Of a stretch of DNA of 64,000 nucleotides, positions 44,228 to 52,852 are shown piece after piece. Source of the stretch: CAVZMI01 sp050011775. GTDB lineage: Bacteria > Bacteroidota > Ignavibacteria > UBA10030 > CAVZMI01. The position numbers were made by a program, and so were the translations under genes. Under the pieces are notes generated by a model. The model saw nothing but the letters and a program-made list of their open reading frames with translations. It did no database searches and was not told where the DNA came from. The stretch's first letter is position 1. Each line of letters opens with the position of its first letter. The DNA lies in the NCBI GenBank assembly GCA_050011775.1, contig JBEKIL010000016.1, positions 1 to 64,000 of the forward strand, given 5' to 3'.

Positions 44228-46066
44228 TTGGTGCCCATTTCAATCGTCGATAAAAACGATATACGTTCCATTCTCCGGGCATGTGCCGAAGATCAAGGGA
44301 CGCTCATACTCGAGACCAACAAATCAGGCGATACAAGCTGGCGAAGCTTTGCATTCACCGAGCCGCAAAGGGTGATATCCTGCTTTGGCAGTGAAGAAGT
44401 CATTCCTGCATTGAGAGAGATCGAACACGAAATATCCGCCGGGAATTATGCCGCAGGATATGTCTCATTCGAGGCGAATCATGCATTTGAAGGAATGATT
44501 CCATATCACTCCAAAGACCTCCCCCTCCTCTGGTTTGGAATCTATAAACGAGCGGAAGTCGTCGAGAAGGCGAGTGCCACAGGCCGGAGGAAACCCGCCC
44601 CGCTGCCGTTGGTGACCCTACAACATATCCAATTCTCGATGACGAAGGATCGATACGGTGCAGCGGTCAGGAAAATTAAAGAATATATCGCCCGGGGTGA
44701 TACATACCAGGTGAATCTTACAATGAAGGCAACGTTCGATCTTCAGGGCTCACCGGTCGATTTCTACGAAACGCTGGCATATCAACAGCATGTCCGATAT
44801 GCTGCATATCTTAACCTCGGCCGTCAGGTCGTTCTATCGCTCTCTCCGGAACTATTTTTCCGGTCTCAGGGAAACCACATACTCCTGAGACCGATGAAAG
44901 GAACCATTCGCCGCGGCAGGACCAGAGGCGAGGACGCGATCTTGAGCGAACAACTTCGCCGTTCGGCGAAAGACCAGAGCGAAAACCTGATGATTGTCGA
45001 CATGCTCAGAAATGACGTTGGGAGAATTGCAAAAGCGGGGAGTGTGGAAGTCAGCTCGTTATATGAAATTGAAAAGTACGATACGCTGTTCCAGATGACT
45101 TCTACTATCGAGGCGGAGGGAAGGTCCGGTCTCTCGCTAGTGGAGATTTTTCAGGCGTTGTTTCCCCCGGGATCGGTTGTCGGAGCGCCAAAAATCCGAA
45201 CGCTTGAAATTATTCGGGAGCTGGAGGAATCACCGCGTGATGTCTATACGGGAGCCATCGGATTTATCGGACCCGATAACCAGATGATCTTCAACGTTGC
45301 GATCAGGACAGTTGTGATCGATCGCGAGACACGCCGGGGATCCATTGGAATTGGAAGTGGGATTGTGAACGACTCATCGCCGGAAAAGGAATATGAAGAA
45401 TGCCTTCTCAAGGCGCGGTTTCTGACAGATCCCATCCCTGAATTCCAGCTGCTCGAGACGATAGCATGGGATTCAGTACGGGGCTATTTTCTTCTCGATC
45501 TCCATCTGGAACGGCTGCAGGAATCGGCGCTGTATTTCGACATTCCCGTAAAAATCGAAAAGCTGCGCAAGCATCTCATTGCTCAGTCGCATAAATTTGG
45601 AAAGGAATCACGGCGTGTACGATTGACCGTTACTTCGACTGGTTCGTATTACGTGCAGAGTGTTCCGCTGGAAGAACTGCCGTCCGGCATACGCATCTGC
45701 TTTTCTCCACACCGGACCGACTCTTCCAACCGTTTTCTCTTCCATAAGACCACCAACAGGACATTGTACGACACCGAGCACGATCGGGCTCGTGAAGGAG
45801 GATTTTTCGACTGCATTTTTCTGAATGAGCATGACGAAGTCACCGAAGGAGCCATCACGAATCTGTTTATTCGACGTAACGGAAAATATTTCACGCCGCC
45901 GATCGACTGTGGAGTCCTGGATGGCGTGTTCAGACGTCATCTGCTGCGCAGCCGGATTATTCCGCTGCAGGAACGTGTTCTTGCCGAACGAGATGTCAGA
46001 GAAGCCGATGAAATTTATCTGTGTAATTCGGTAAGAGGAATAATAAAGGTTGATGGGGTGGTATAA
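44228..46066 (+). CDS. pabBC: Aminodeoxychorismate synthase I fused to aminodeoxychorismate lyase
   Basis: 612 residues joining two steps of 4-aminobenzoate (folate) synthesis. Residues about 130-395 are the chorismate-binding domain with VNLTMKATFDLQGSPVDFYETL, the PMKGTIRRG motif (catalytic lysine as in PabB), VDMLRNDVGRI and PGSVVGAPKIRTLEII. Residues about 400-612 are a PLP fold type IV domain with the lysine in FLFHKTTNR, EVTEGAITNLFIR and VLDGVFRRHLL. The frame opens with TTG at 44228 and GTG at 44231; which one is used is unclear. The glutaminase PabA is not in the window. Confidence 0.9.
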   Translation: MVPISIVDKNDIRSILRACAEDQGTLILETNKSGDTSWRSFAFTEPQRVISCFGSEEVIPALREIEHEISAGNYAAGYVSFEANHAFEGMIPYHSKDLPLLWFGIYKRAEVVEKASATGRRKPAPLPLVTLQHIQFSMTKDRYGAAVRKIKEYIARGDTYQVNLTMKATFDLQGSPVDFYETLAYQQHVRYAAYLNLGRQVVLSLSPELFFRSQGNHILLRPMKGTIRRGRTRGEDAILSEQLRRSAKDQSENLMIVDMLRNDVGRIAKAGSVEVSSLYEIEKYDTLFQMTSTIEAEGRSGLSLVEIFQALFPPGSVVGAPKIRTLEIIRELEESPRDVYTGAIGFIGPDNQMIFNVAIRTVVIDRETRRGSIGIGSGIVNDSSPEKEYEECLLKARFLTDPIPEFQLLETIAWDSVRGYFLLDLHLERLQESALYFDIPVKIEKLRKHLIAQSHKFGKESRRVRLTVTSTGSYYVQSVPLEELPSGIRICFSPHRTDSSNRFLFHKTTNRTLYDTEHDRAREGGFFDCIFLNEHDEVTEGAITNLFIRRNGKYFTPPIDCGVLDGVFRRHLLRSRIIPLQERVLAERDVREADEIYLCNSVRGIIKVDGVV

Positions 46067-46085
46067 ACAGATTAGACAGCTATTT

Positions 46086-46141
46086 GGATTTATGATTTTT
46101 AAATTATGATTTCGGAGTTTGAGAAACGTAAATCCGAAATC
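46086..46141. repeat. Hairpin and simple-sequence patch behind pabBC
   Basis: A perfect 9-bp stem GATTTCGGA (46108-46116) / TCCGAAATC (46133-46141) lies next to near-repeats of GATTTATGATTT. The stem has no direct U-tract. It lies between two convergent genes and might serve as a weak terminator, but looks more like a dispersed repeat. Confidence 0.4.
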
Positions 46142-46152
46142 CTGTAGATTTT

Positions 46153-46785
46153 TCACCGCAATAATACCATCTTCTTCACAGAGTTCCATTTCAGCGTCGA
46201 TATTCGATAGAAATAGACGCCCGAAGAAACCATTGTCCCGATCTCATTCCTGCCATCCCAGGTTAATTCGATGTATCCTGCTGGGTATTCGTCATCTGTG
46301 AGAGTCCGCACTTCGCGCCCGAGTGCATCGTAAATAACGAGTTTGACCTTCGACGCCACCGGTAATTCAAATGCGATCTTTGTCGTTGGGTTGAATGGAT
46401 TGGGGAAATTGTCGTACAAATGGTATTCCTTCGGCGGACTGATTGTAAACGCTATTTCCTTCGTCCAACTCTGACCATCGGATGTTTTAATCAGCACTTT
46501 GATTTTTTGCTCTTTACCGATTGGTGCAGACCGTTCAACTGAAAACAGAAACTCTGCATCTTTTGACTGCTTCGCCAGTATATCTTTCAGCATGATTTTA
46601 GATGATTCTAATTTCAGCCACGACGAGGGATTCTGGATCTCGACGGTGACATTTTTTGCGGCAACCGTTGCCGTGTTTTCAACGGTCAGAGCCAAGGAGT
46701 TCCCTCTAGAATTATACGGTACTTCATTCATCTGAGCTTGAAGAAGAACTGGAATGAAGATCAGAGCAATAAATAGCCTGTTCAT
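46153..46785 (-). CDS. Secreted protein with type IX (type A) sorting domain
   Basis: 210 residues from the ATG at 46785; the frame runs further upstream but through repeat DNA. A signal peptide (LFIALIFIPVLLQAQ) is followed by one Ig-like domain (ALTVENTATVAAKNVTVEIQNP...) of the NEW3/CARDB kind, then YHLYDNFPNPFNPTTKIAFEL, the start of a classical type A C-terminal domain that ends GVYFYRISTLKWNSVKKMVLLR. The export path is thus type IX. The mature domain is small and has no enzyme motif. Confidence 0.85.
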   Translation of the reverse strand: MNRLFIALIFIPVLLQAQMNEVPYNSRGNSLALTVENTATVAAKNVTVEIQNPSSWLKLESSKIMLKDILAKQSKDAEFLFSVERSAPIGKEQKIKVLIKTSDGQSWTKEIAFTISPPKEYHLYDNFPNPFNPTTKIAFELPVASKVKLVIYDALGREVRTLTDDEYPAGYIELTWDGRNEIGTMVSSGVYFYRISTLKWNSVKKMVLLR

Positions 46786-47020
46786 AATTATATTTCCTCT
46801 CACTCTTTCATCCCTTCGACTCGCCCTCCCGACTATGTCGGGATTGGGACTCGCTCGGGGCAAGCTTTTATCTTCTTCCATATGACGCTCCTGACGGAGC
46901 TCTGACGTATCAAATTTATTCTTTCCTACCAATATGCCGTCCCCTACGGGGACTCCCCGCCTTTGGAATTTCAAATTCAACCTTCACCTCAACCTTAACC
47001 TCGACCTTGATCTCTTTTAT
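46786..47020. repeat. Mosaic of intergenic palindromes and a CAACCTT-like tract
   Basis: This 235-base gap contains three separate perfect hairpins: CCCGAC-TAT-GTCGGG (46828-46842), GCTCC-TGAC-GGAGC (46887-46900) and GTCCCC-TAC-GGGGAC (46939-46953). They are followed by a pyrimidine-rich patch of AACCTN/GACCTN units (about 46978-47010). No gene fits. Each hairpin looks like a member of a different dispersed family. Confidence 0.65.
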
Positions 47021-49375
47021 CTACGGTAAACTAAACTCCACAATATTATTTGTCGATAAGTTCTGTGCCTTGTCCTGCTGAACTGTTCCCGACTTCACCC
47101 TGAATGTTAAATTCACAGGCAGTAACTCCTTCGTCACTTCGCCATTTACCGTATTTCCAATCTGCCTCCACGCACCTGAATAATAACTTGCCTGTGCATT
47201 ATCAATCGGCTGGTTCTGTGAATTCTTAACTCTCACAGTACATAAAACAGTCGAGAAGCTTACGGTATTATTTGTTGAAATATCCTGTGACTTATCCAGG
47301 GATATGTATTCATGTGTCATTCTGAATGAATAAGTGTTGGGCAATAGCTCTTTGGCTACTGCTCCACTGCTTGTTGTGCCGAAACTCCTCCATGCGCCCG
47401 AGTAATACTGTACCGTTCCTTGATCTATCAGACTACCTTGACTGTTCTTCAATTGAACTATTGTATTTACGGTTTGGAATACTACCGTAGGATTGGTACT
47501 GATATCTTGCTGTTTATCCTTACTGGCATAGGCATATGTCATTCTAAATGAATAGTTATTCGGCAATAGCTCTTTTGCTGTTGTACCGTTTGTTGTAGTC
47601 CCGAAGTCTCTCCATGCTCCTGAGTAGTATTGTACAGTTCCCTGATCTATGAGATTTCCCTGACTGTTCTGCAATTGTACTACCGTACTGACTGTCTGAA
47701 AGATTACAGTAGCATTTGTACCTATATCTTGTTGTTTGTCTTTGCTTGCAAATGCGTATGTCATTCTAAATGAATAATTAATTGGCAGCAGCTCTTTATT
47801 TGCCACTCCGTTCATAGTAGTTCCAAAGTCTCTCCACGCACCGGAGTAATATTGGACTATCCCCTGGTCTATGAGATTTCCCTGGCTATTTTGCAATTGG
47901 ACTGCAGCCTTAACAGTTTGGAAAATTACCGTTGGATTTGTTCCAATATCTTGCTGTTTATCCTTACTTGCATAAGCATACGTCATTCTGAATGAATAGG
48001 TATTTGGCAGCAGCTCTTTTGTTGCTACACCGTTTGTCATAGATCCAAAATTTCTCCATGCACCGGAGTAATATTGGACTGTACCTTGATCTATCAAACT
48101 GCCCTGACTGTTTTGCAATTGAACTGCAGCGTTGATAGTTTGAAAAATTACTGTTGAATTTGTTCCGATATCTTGCTGTTTGTCTTTACTCGCAAAGGCA
48201 TAGGTCATTCTGAATGAATAGGTGTTTGGCAGCAGCTCTTTAGCTGCAATCCCGTTTGTTGTTGTTCCGAAGCTTCTCCATGCACCGGCATAGTATTGCA
48301 CCGTGCCTGTGTCTATCAATGCACCGCTGCTACTTTGCAATTGAATTTGCGTATTGATGGTTTGAAATACTACTGTATCATTGCTGACCAGCACATTTGA
48401 TTTTGTTTGTGTGCCGTACTCGTATGTCATTCGCAGGCTTAAGGTCTTTGCATTTGTTGTAATAGTGAATGTGCCGTCGTTGTTATTGACGGCGTCTTTC
48501 CATGCGCCTTCATAGTATTGAAGTGTTCCGCTTGTGAGTTTAGTGCTGCTGCTGTTTACAAGCTTAACCATTAAACCTGGTGGAGGCAACTTACTTAGCA
48601 GATATTCTGTGTTGTATCGAATAAGTGCGTAGGCTTCGCTTGTCATGGCCGATGAACTATCTTGATTTACATTAGTAAGAACAGAGTTGAGTGTTGATCG
48701 AGTCAATACGATATCGTTCTGTTGTAGACTTATCTTCGATGAGTTGAAGTAATCAAGATATTTATCTGTCGTTGTCTGATCTTTAATCCAGTTCAACAAA
48801 CGGGATTGGTGGGTGTAGTATAGAAGGGTGTCTAAGAAATTTGATGGGATAAGTGGAGATGGTGGATCGGTTGGACCAATAGTTGTACGACAAAGAGATG
48901 AAGTAAAAATATCAAACGATTCAGGATCGTATTGCCCCTCTTCGCTCGGTATTTCTTCGTAAGAACTTAACCATGATCTTTGTATGCAAGGTATTCCAGA
49001 GCTTGTTATTCCATATCCGGGAACAATTTCATTAGGATGTATATAAGTACTTGATGAATAAGAGTCCCATATAATAACTCTAATGTTATCGTAACTGTAA
49101 GTACCAAAATCCCAACTTCTTGCAGTCAAGTAAACGGTAGCATTTGTTTTTAATTCTATCATAAACATGTCAATGTCCTGAGTAGCACTTACACCGTTCA
49201 TTAACTTATAATGATAAAGGTATCCACCTGATTCTCTTGATACATCTGCAAAGACAATTGGTTCGATTAAATTCCTCTTAGGATAAGGTGGCAATTTACC
49301 ATTTTGTGAAAATACTCTTAGACTACAAAAATCAAGAATTAATAATATAAAGATGCATAACATCCTGTTTTTCAT
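47021..49375 (-). CDS. Secreted protein with seven 74-residue repeats
   Basis: 784 residues from ATG 49375 (MKNRMLCIFILLIL..., signal peptide); an in-frame ATG 12 bases earlier is less likely. Residues about 25-265 form a unique domain of unknown kind. From residue 270 to the end there are seven tandem units of 74 residues with the core GTVQYYSGAWR, KELLPNTYSFRMTYA and KDKQQDIGTNPTVIFQTV. Units 2 to 6 are very alike; the first and last are diverged. The form suggests beta-sandwich modules like carboxypeptidase regulatory domains. No sorting domain is seen at the end. The gene lies just after the 1022-residue surface protein gene. Confidence 0.75.
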   Translation of the reverse strand: MKNRMLCIFILLILDFCSLRVFSQNGKLPPYPKRNLIEPIVFADVSRESGGYLYHYKLMNGVSATQDIDMFMIELKTNATVYLTARSWDFGTYSYDNIRVIIWDSYSSSTYIHPNEIVPGYGITSSGIPCIQRSWLSSYEEIPSEEGQYDPESFDIFTSSLCRTTIGPTDPPSPLIPSNFLDTLLYYTHQSRLLNWIKDQTTTDKYLDYFNSSKISLQQNDIVLTRSTLNSVLTNVNQDSSSAMTSEAYALIRYNTEYLLSKLPPPGLMVKLVNSSSTKLTSGTLQYYEGAWKDAVNNNDGTFTITTNAKTLSLRMTYEYGTQTKSNVLVSNDTVVFQTINTQIQLQSSSGALIDTGTVQYYAGAWRSFGTTTNGIAAKELLPNTYSFRMTYAFASKDKQQDIGTNSTVIFQTINAAVQLQNSQGSLIDQGTVQYYSGAWRNFGSMTNGVATKELLPNTYSFRMTYAYASKDKQQDIGTNPTVIFQTVKAAVQLQNSQGNLIDQGIVQYYSGAWRDFGTTMNGVANKELLPINYSFRMTYAFASKDKQQDIGTNATVIFQTVSTVVQLQNSQGNLIDQGTVQYYSGAWRDFGTTTNGTTAKELLPNNYSFRMTYAYASKDKQQDISTNPTVVFQTVNTIVQLKNSQGSLIDQGTVQYYSGAWRSFGTTSSGAVAKELLPNTYSFRMTHEYISLDKSQDISTNNTVSFSTVLCTVRVKNSQNQPIDNAQASYYSGAWRQIGNTVNGEVTKELLPVNLTFRVKSGTVQQDKAQNLSTNNIVEFSLP
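47024..48568. repeat. 222-bp tandem repeat, seven units
   Basis: DNA repeat coding for the 74-residue modules. The central units share long identical stretches, so unequal crossing-over could change copy number. Confidence 0.85.
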
Positions 49376-49390
49376 AATGGTGTCCATTTA

Positions 49391-52300
49391 TTATTGAATA
49401 TGAAAATGATTCTTTGTTCTTCTTTCATCACCAGGGAAATTGCCTGATACATTGCGAATTATACTTCTTAGTATATTTGATCGAGTTGTATCTGAAGCTA
49501 AATTTATAGAATAGCCGTTGCGATAAATGCCGACATCTGCGTTGGTTCCCAACCGATGCTCTTGATGATCCGTATTGATATTCCAGCTACCATTGATTTC
49601 GAATTTACTTCCTAATGGCAAGCTCATATCATTGACTAATAGGCGATAATTAGGACATTTAATGACAAGACTATCTGCGACCGATTGTATAATCTGAACT
49701 AATCTCGCTGTACCGAAATGGTCATTATCTGGTATTCGGCAATTCTGGTACAATGTGTCCGTTCGAGGACCATGATGATTGCACGTTCCACCAACTTTAA
49801 CGTAATTTGCTCCATCGCCTAGTAATTGTAGTCCTGCAACCTTCTCCACCACACTTACAGAGTCCTTTAACAATCTATTATTTCTTGATTTCAGATATAT
49901 CCTCATTGTATCACCAAAGATAGAAGCACTATATGTTACAGCAAACTTACCATCGGCATTTGTCACATCCTCCAGAGGACGGTGTCTTTGCTCAGGTTGC
50001 CCGAACAGGAAATACCCATAATTGTCATCATTATCTTCTCTAACATTGTCTCGCGTATCACCGTGATCATGTCCGCCAGATCCTCTTACATAATCGGTTC
50101 TAAGTTGGAATGGATGATTTGCCACGGGTTTTCCTCCCCGTGTCATCCTTACCTCAAAAGGTTTTATACGAAGATTGACCATTGCTTGATTATCCGTTGG
50201 TATCGATGGTCTCACCTGATATGGCGTCAGCATTACTATCTTCAGAGTTTGTTCATCGACAACAATCGAGGTATCGCCTTTCTTCGTTAAATCTTCTTGA
50301 AGCTCCACTCGTATCATGCAGGTTAATACCGAATCGGGATTCTTCTTAACCGCAGCAAACCGGATCTGTCCATCCTTTGCATCTCTATAAGGAATACTTT
50401 CCAACACTACAGGTGTAGTTTTTAGTGTGTCGCCTTTCTTGTCAATGAAGGTTCCACAGGTATCGTTGGTAGTAACCATTAATTTAAGTAATTTATTACC
50501 GTCAATTTTAATACTATCGTCCTTCACATTCTTCGCCTGAACAAAAAATCGTGCAGTTTCAGTAAATGCTACGGTGTCTCGCTCTAATCGGAAATCGAAA
50601 TGGTCTAGCAATGAGATTTCCACCTCTCCCTCACCATACCTGTCATAAACAAACTTATTCGTATTACAAGCGTTCATAGATGCCGTTTTTACCGGTTTCT
50701 TTTTATCTATAACAGATAAATTTGGTCTCATCTCCTTAAGATTCGCATGCAACTCCTGCTTTTTCATCTTCAGATTATCCGGTATCTCAATCGAACTTAC
50801 ATTACGAATCGAACCAGCTGAACCTCCTCCTCCGCCATTATCCACATTAACACCTGCACGAATCAATATTTTATTGTTTGTCGAATCCACACTATCTGCA
50901 GCAACAAATTTGAAGGGTGCAAGAACGTCTTTGAAATATGTTTCTTTCCCGACCGACGTCAATATCTCACCCGCCATGCAGCCGCTCAACATCCCGATCT
51001 CAAATTTCTGGTCTGGTGGGAAATCTTCGATAGTGCCGTCATATTTCTTCTTCTGAACAATAATATCCGCCGTATCTCCCGGTGATATTGTCGATGGTGA
51101 CACCGTTACCAATATTGATGATGAAATTACTGAGACCGTCCCATATCCCGAACTGTACATTTGATCATTTGCTGTAATAGTCATATTGACAATATCTTTA
51201 CTCTTCAATATATCTCCCTCTGCCACAAATTCCACTCCCCCGTCGTGCGCAACATCATACGGTATACCCTCGATGTATGCAGCTTTCTGGCCGTCTGGAC
51301 TCGCTAAATATCCATACCCTGATCCGTACGACTCTCCCGCCAGTGCTTGAACAACCGGTGCCTTTCCTTTAATCAATGGTCTCGCTTGTACTGAACCCAT
51401 AGCACCGCCGCCACCTCCATTGTAATCAATCGTCATTGTGAGAATGGCAGAATACGGCGGAACCATATCATTGTCGTTCTCATCTTTTGCCTGAACATAT
51501 ACCTTGCCGCTTTTTCCATATGTTACCGTGTCCGGAACAATGCGAACTGTATAGTGATTGATCCCTTTTCTTGTTTGTACATACAACCAGGGGTACATGC
51601 CCACGTCGGTATAATCGCACCAAACTCCTGTACCACCTACTGCGTATTCTCCATCTCCAAACGTCTCTTTTCCTATAACCCGGATTCCACTTTTTGCTTT
51701 TTCCCAACGATAGTAATATATCGATCCTTCTACTCTGTCGGCATCCTCCAATTGTAGTAACTCGGATGGTGACAACATTATCTCAAGATTATCGTCAATT
51801 GCTACATCACTTCCATCTTCTGCTACCCCATGTAAATTCAATGTCGCCCCTTCTCCTATTTCTATACGATCCTTTGAAAATGTTCCCTCGATATGATGAA
51901 GAAGTTCATCTATCTCAATTCCAATATATCCTTCCGGTTCACACCTGCCGTTTTCTTCGTTTATCGTAAAAGTAATGGTTTCGGTCGTAACGGGCCCCTG
52001 AATAAGATCAACATCCGGCCATCCCTGACTATAGCTTGTGAATCTACTCAAGACCGGGACTATTACGGTTCCGGCAGGAAATTGACCAAACTCGTACCAT
52101 CCCGGTAGAAGAATTTCTGAAAATCGAGTCGGTGGTGTGGTCGAACCAAATGAGACTCCATTGACTTCAAAATAATATCCTCCCCAAGAATATCCTTTTA
52201 CATATGAATCTACTGGGAGCGTTCTTTTTAGAATTATTGAAGACGTCGTTGCATGCGACTTTATGTTGTTCTCCGGTTTTATCTCGATTCGCTCATGTAT

Positions 52301-52459
52301 TCTAACGCCTTGACTATATGAGGTAACTATAAAAGCAAAAAAGGATAATAGTGCTGTCACCAGCAGCGATTGAACTCTCCAGAGGAGGAACACTTCATAA
52401 TTCAACCTGTAGTATCCAAAATCCTTACGGGGGGGGGTAAAAAATATTCGAGATGCCAT
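49391..52459 (-). CDS. Large secreted Ig-like protein with peptidase-like C-terminal domain
   Basis: 1022 residues from the ATG at 52459, which has an AGAGGA ribosome site nine bases upstream; the frame is open to 52519. A signal segment (VQSLLVTALLSFFAFIVTSYSQG) lies near residues 26-50. The long middle has repeated Ig-like motifs (GKVYVQAKDENDN, ARFFVQAKNVKDD) and glycine-rich loops. The last 60 residues contain EHRLGTNADVGI and NHFHIQ, which match the H-x-x-G-x-x-x-D and H-x-H ligands of LAS-type metallopeptidases (M15/M74). The domain is short and needs confirmation. Codons 8-11 contain a C9 tract (52429-52437). It lies 15 bases upstream of the repeat-protein gene. Confidence 0.65.
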   Translation of the reverse strand: MASRIFFTPPRKDFGYYRLNYEVFLLWRVQSLLVTALLSFFAFIVTSYSQGVRIHERIEIKPENNIKSHATTSSIILKRTLPVDSYVKGYSWGGYYFEVNGVSFGSTTPPTRFSEILLPGWYEFGQFPAGTVIVPVLSRFTSYSQGWPDVDLIQGPVTTETITFTINEENGRCEPEGYIGIEIDELLHHIEGTFSKDRIEIGEGATLNLHGVAEDGSDVAIDDNLEIMLSPSELLQLEDADRVEGSIYYYRWEKAKSGIRVIGKETFGDGEYAVGGTGVWCDYTDVGMYPWLYVQTRKGINHYTVRIVPDTVTYGKSGKVYVQAKDENDNDMVPPYSAILTMTIDYNGGGGGAMGSVQARPLIKGKAPVVQALAGESYGSGYGYLASPDGQKAAYIEGIPYDVAHDGGVEFVAEGDILKSKDIVNMTITANDQMYSSGYGTVSVISSSILVTVSPSTISPGDTADIIVQKKKYDGTIEDFPPDQKFEIGMLSGCMAGEILTSVGKETYFKDVLAPFKFVAADSVDSTNNKILIRAGVNVDNGGGGGSAGSIRNVSSIEIPDNLKMKKQELHANLKEMRPNLSVIDKKKPVKTASMNACNTNKFVYDRYGEGEVEISLLDHFDFRLERDTVAFTETARFFVQAKNVKDDSIKIDGNKLLKLMVTTNDTCGTFIDKKGDTLKTTPVVLESIPYRDAKDGQIRFAAVKKNPDSVLTCMIRVELQEDLTKKGDTSIVVDEQTLKIVMLTPYQVRPSIPTDNQAMVNLRIKPFEVRMTRGGKPVANHPFQLRTDYVRGSGGHDHGDTRDNVREDNDDNYGYFLFGQPEQRHRPLEDVTNADGKFAVTYSASIFGDTMRIYLKSRNNRLLKDSVSVVEKVAGLQLLGDGANYVKVGGTCNHHGPRTDTLYQNCRIPDNDHFGTARLVQIIQSVADSLVIKCPNYRLLVNDMSLPLGSKFEINGSWNINTDHQEHRLGTNADVGIYRNGYSINLASDTTRSNILRSIIRNVSGNFPGDERRTKNHFHIQ
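52429..52437. repeat. Homopolymer of nine G (C on the coding strand)
   Basis: Nine G in a row on the plus strand; on the coding strand nine C inside codons 8-11 (ACC CCC CCC CGT) of the surface protein. Such tracts near a start codon are prone to slippage. Confidence 0.9.
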
Positions 52460-52852
52460 TGCTTCAATCCTCTCTTTTCGGGATACTCTTCCCCACAAGA
52501 GATTATCCATCCAGCACAAGCACGTTTATGATTACAATATTGACAAGGAAGCTTCTATTATGATACCGCAGCGAGTTACTGTTTTGTGACAATTCAAGCA
52601 GAAGCTGATGAAGCCTGGGGTAAAACTGGAATATTTTGTGTCTCTAACTCGTAGAGCCTATACTCAAAGGATGAAATTGATCCTGAATTTAATTCAGGAT
52701 AGAATACAACCGTAACTTAATACCGGGAAGTCAAATTGTCAAGGACTTTCTCGGAAAAAAGTGTAAAAATTACGATTTCCAGATATATGCTCTAAAATCA
52801 GATAAGAATTATCTTAAAGGCCTTCTCTATTTATCAATTTATGCTGCACACA
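52460..52852. other. Intergenic region upstream of the surface protein gene
   Basis: About 390 bases between the end of argG and the start of the surface protein gene. It holds a perfect palindrome at 52680-52700 and otherwise nothing I can name. No tRNA or small gene was found. The promoter of the surface genes must lie here, but no box pair stood out. Confidence 0.4.
52680..52700. repeat. Perfect palindrome ATCCTGAATT-T-AATTCAGGAT
   Basis: A 10-bp perfect inverted repeat around a single T. Elements with arms CCTGAA/TTCAGG are frequent dispersed palindromes in this kind of genome. It could also be an operator for a dimeric regulator. Confidence 0.55.
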
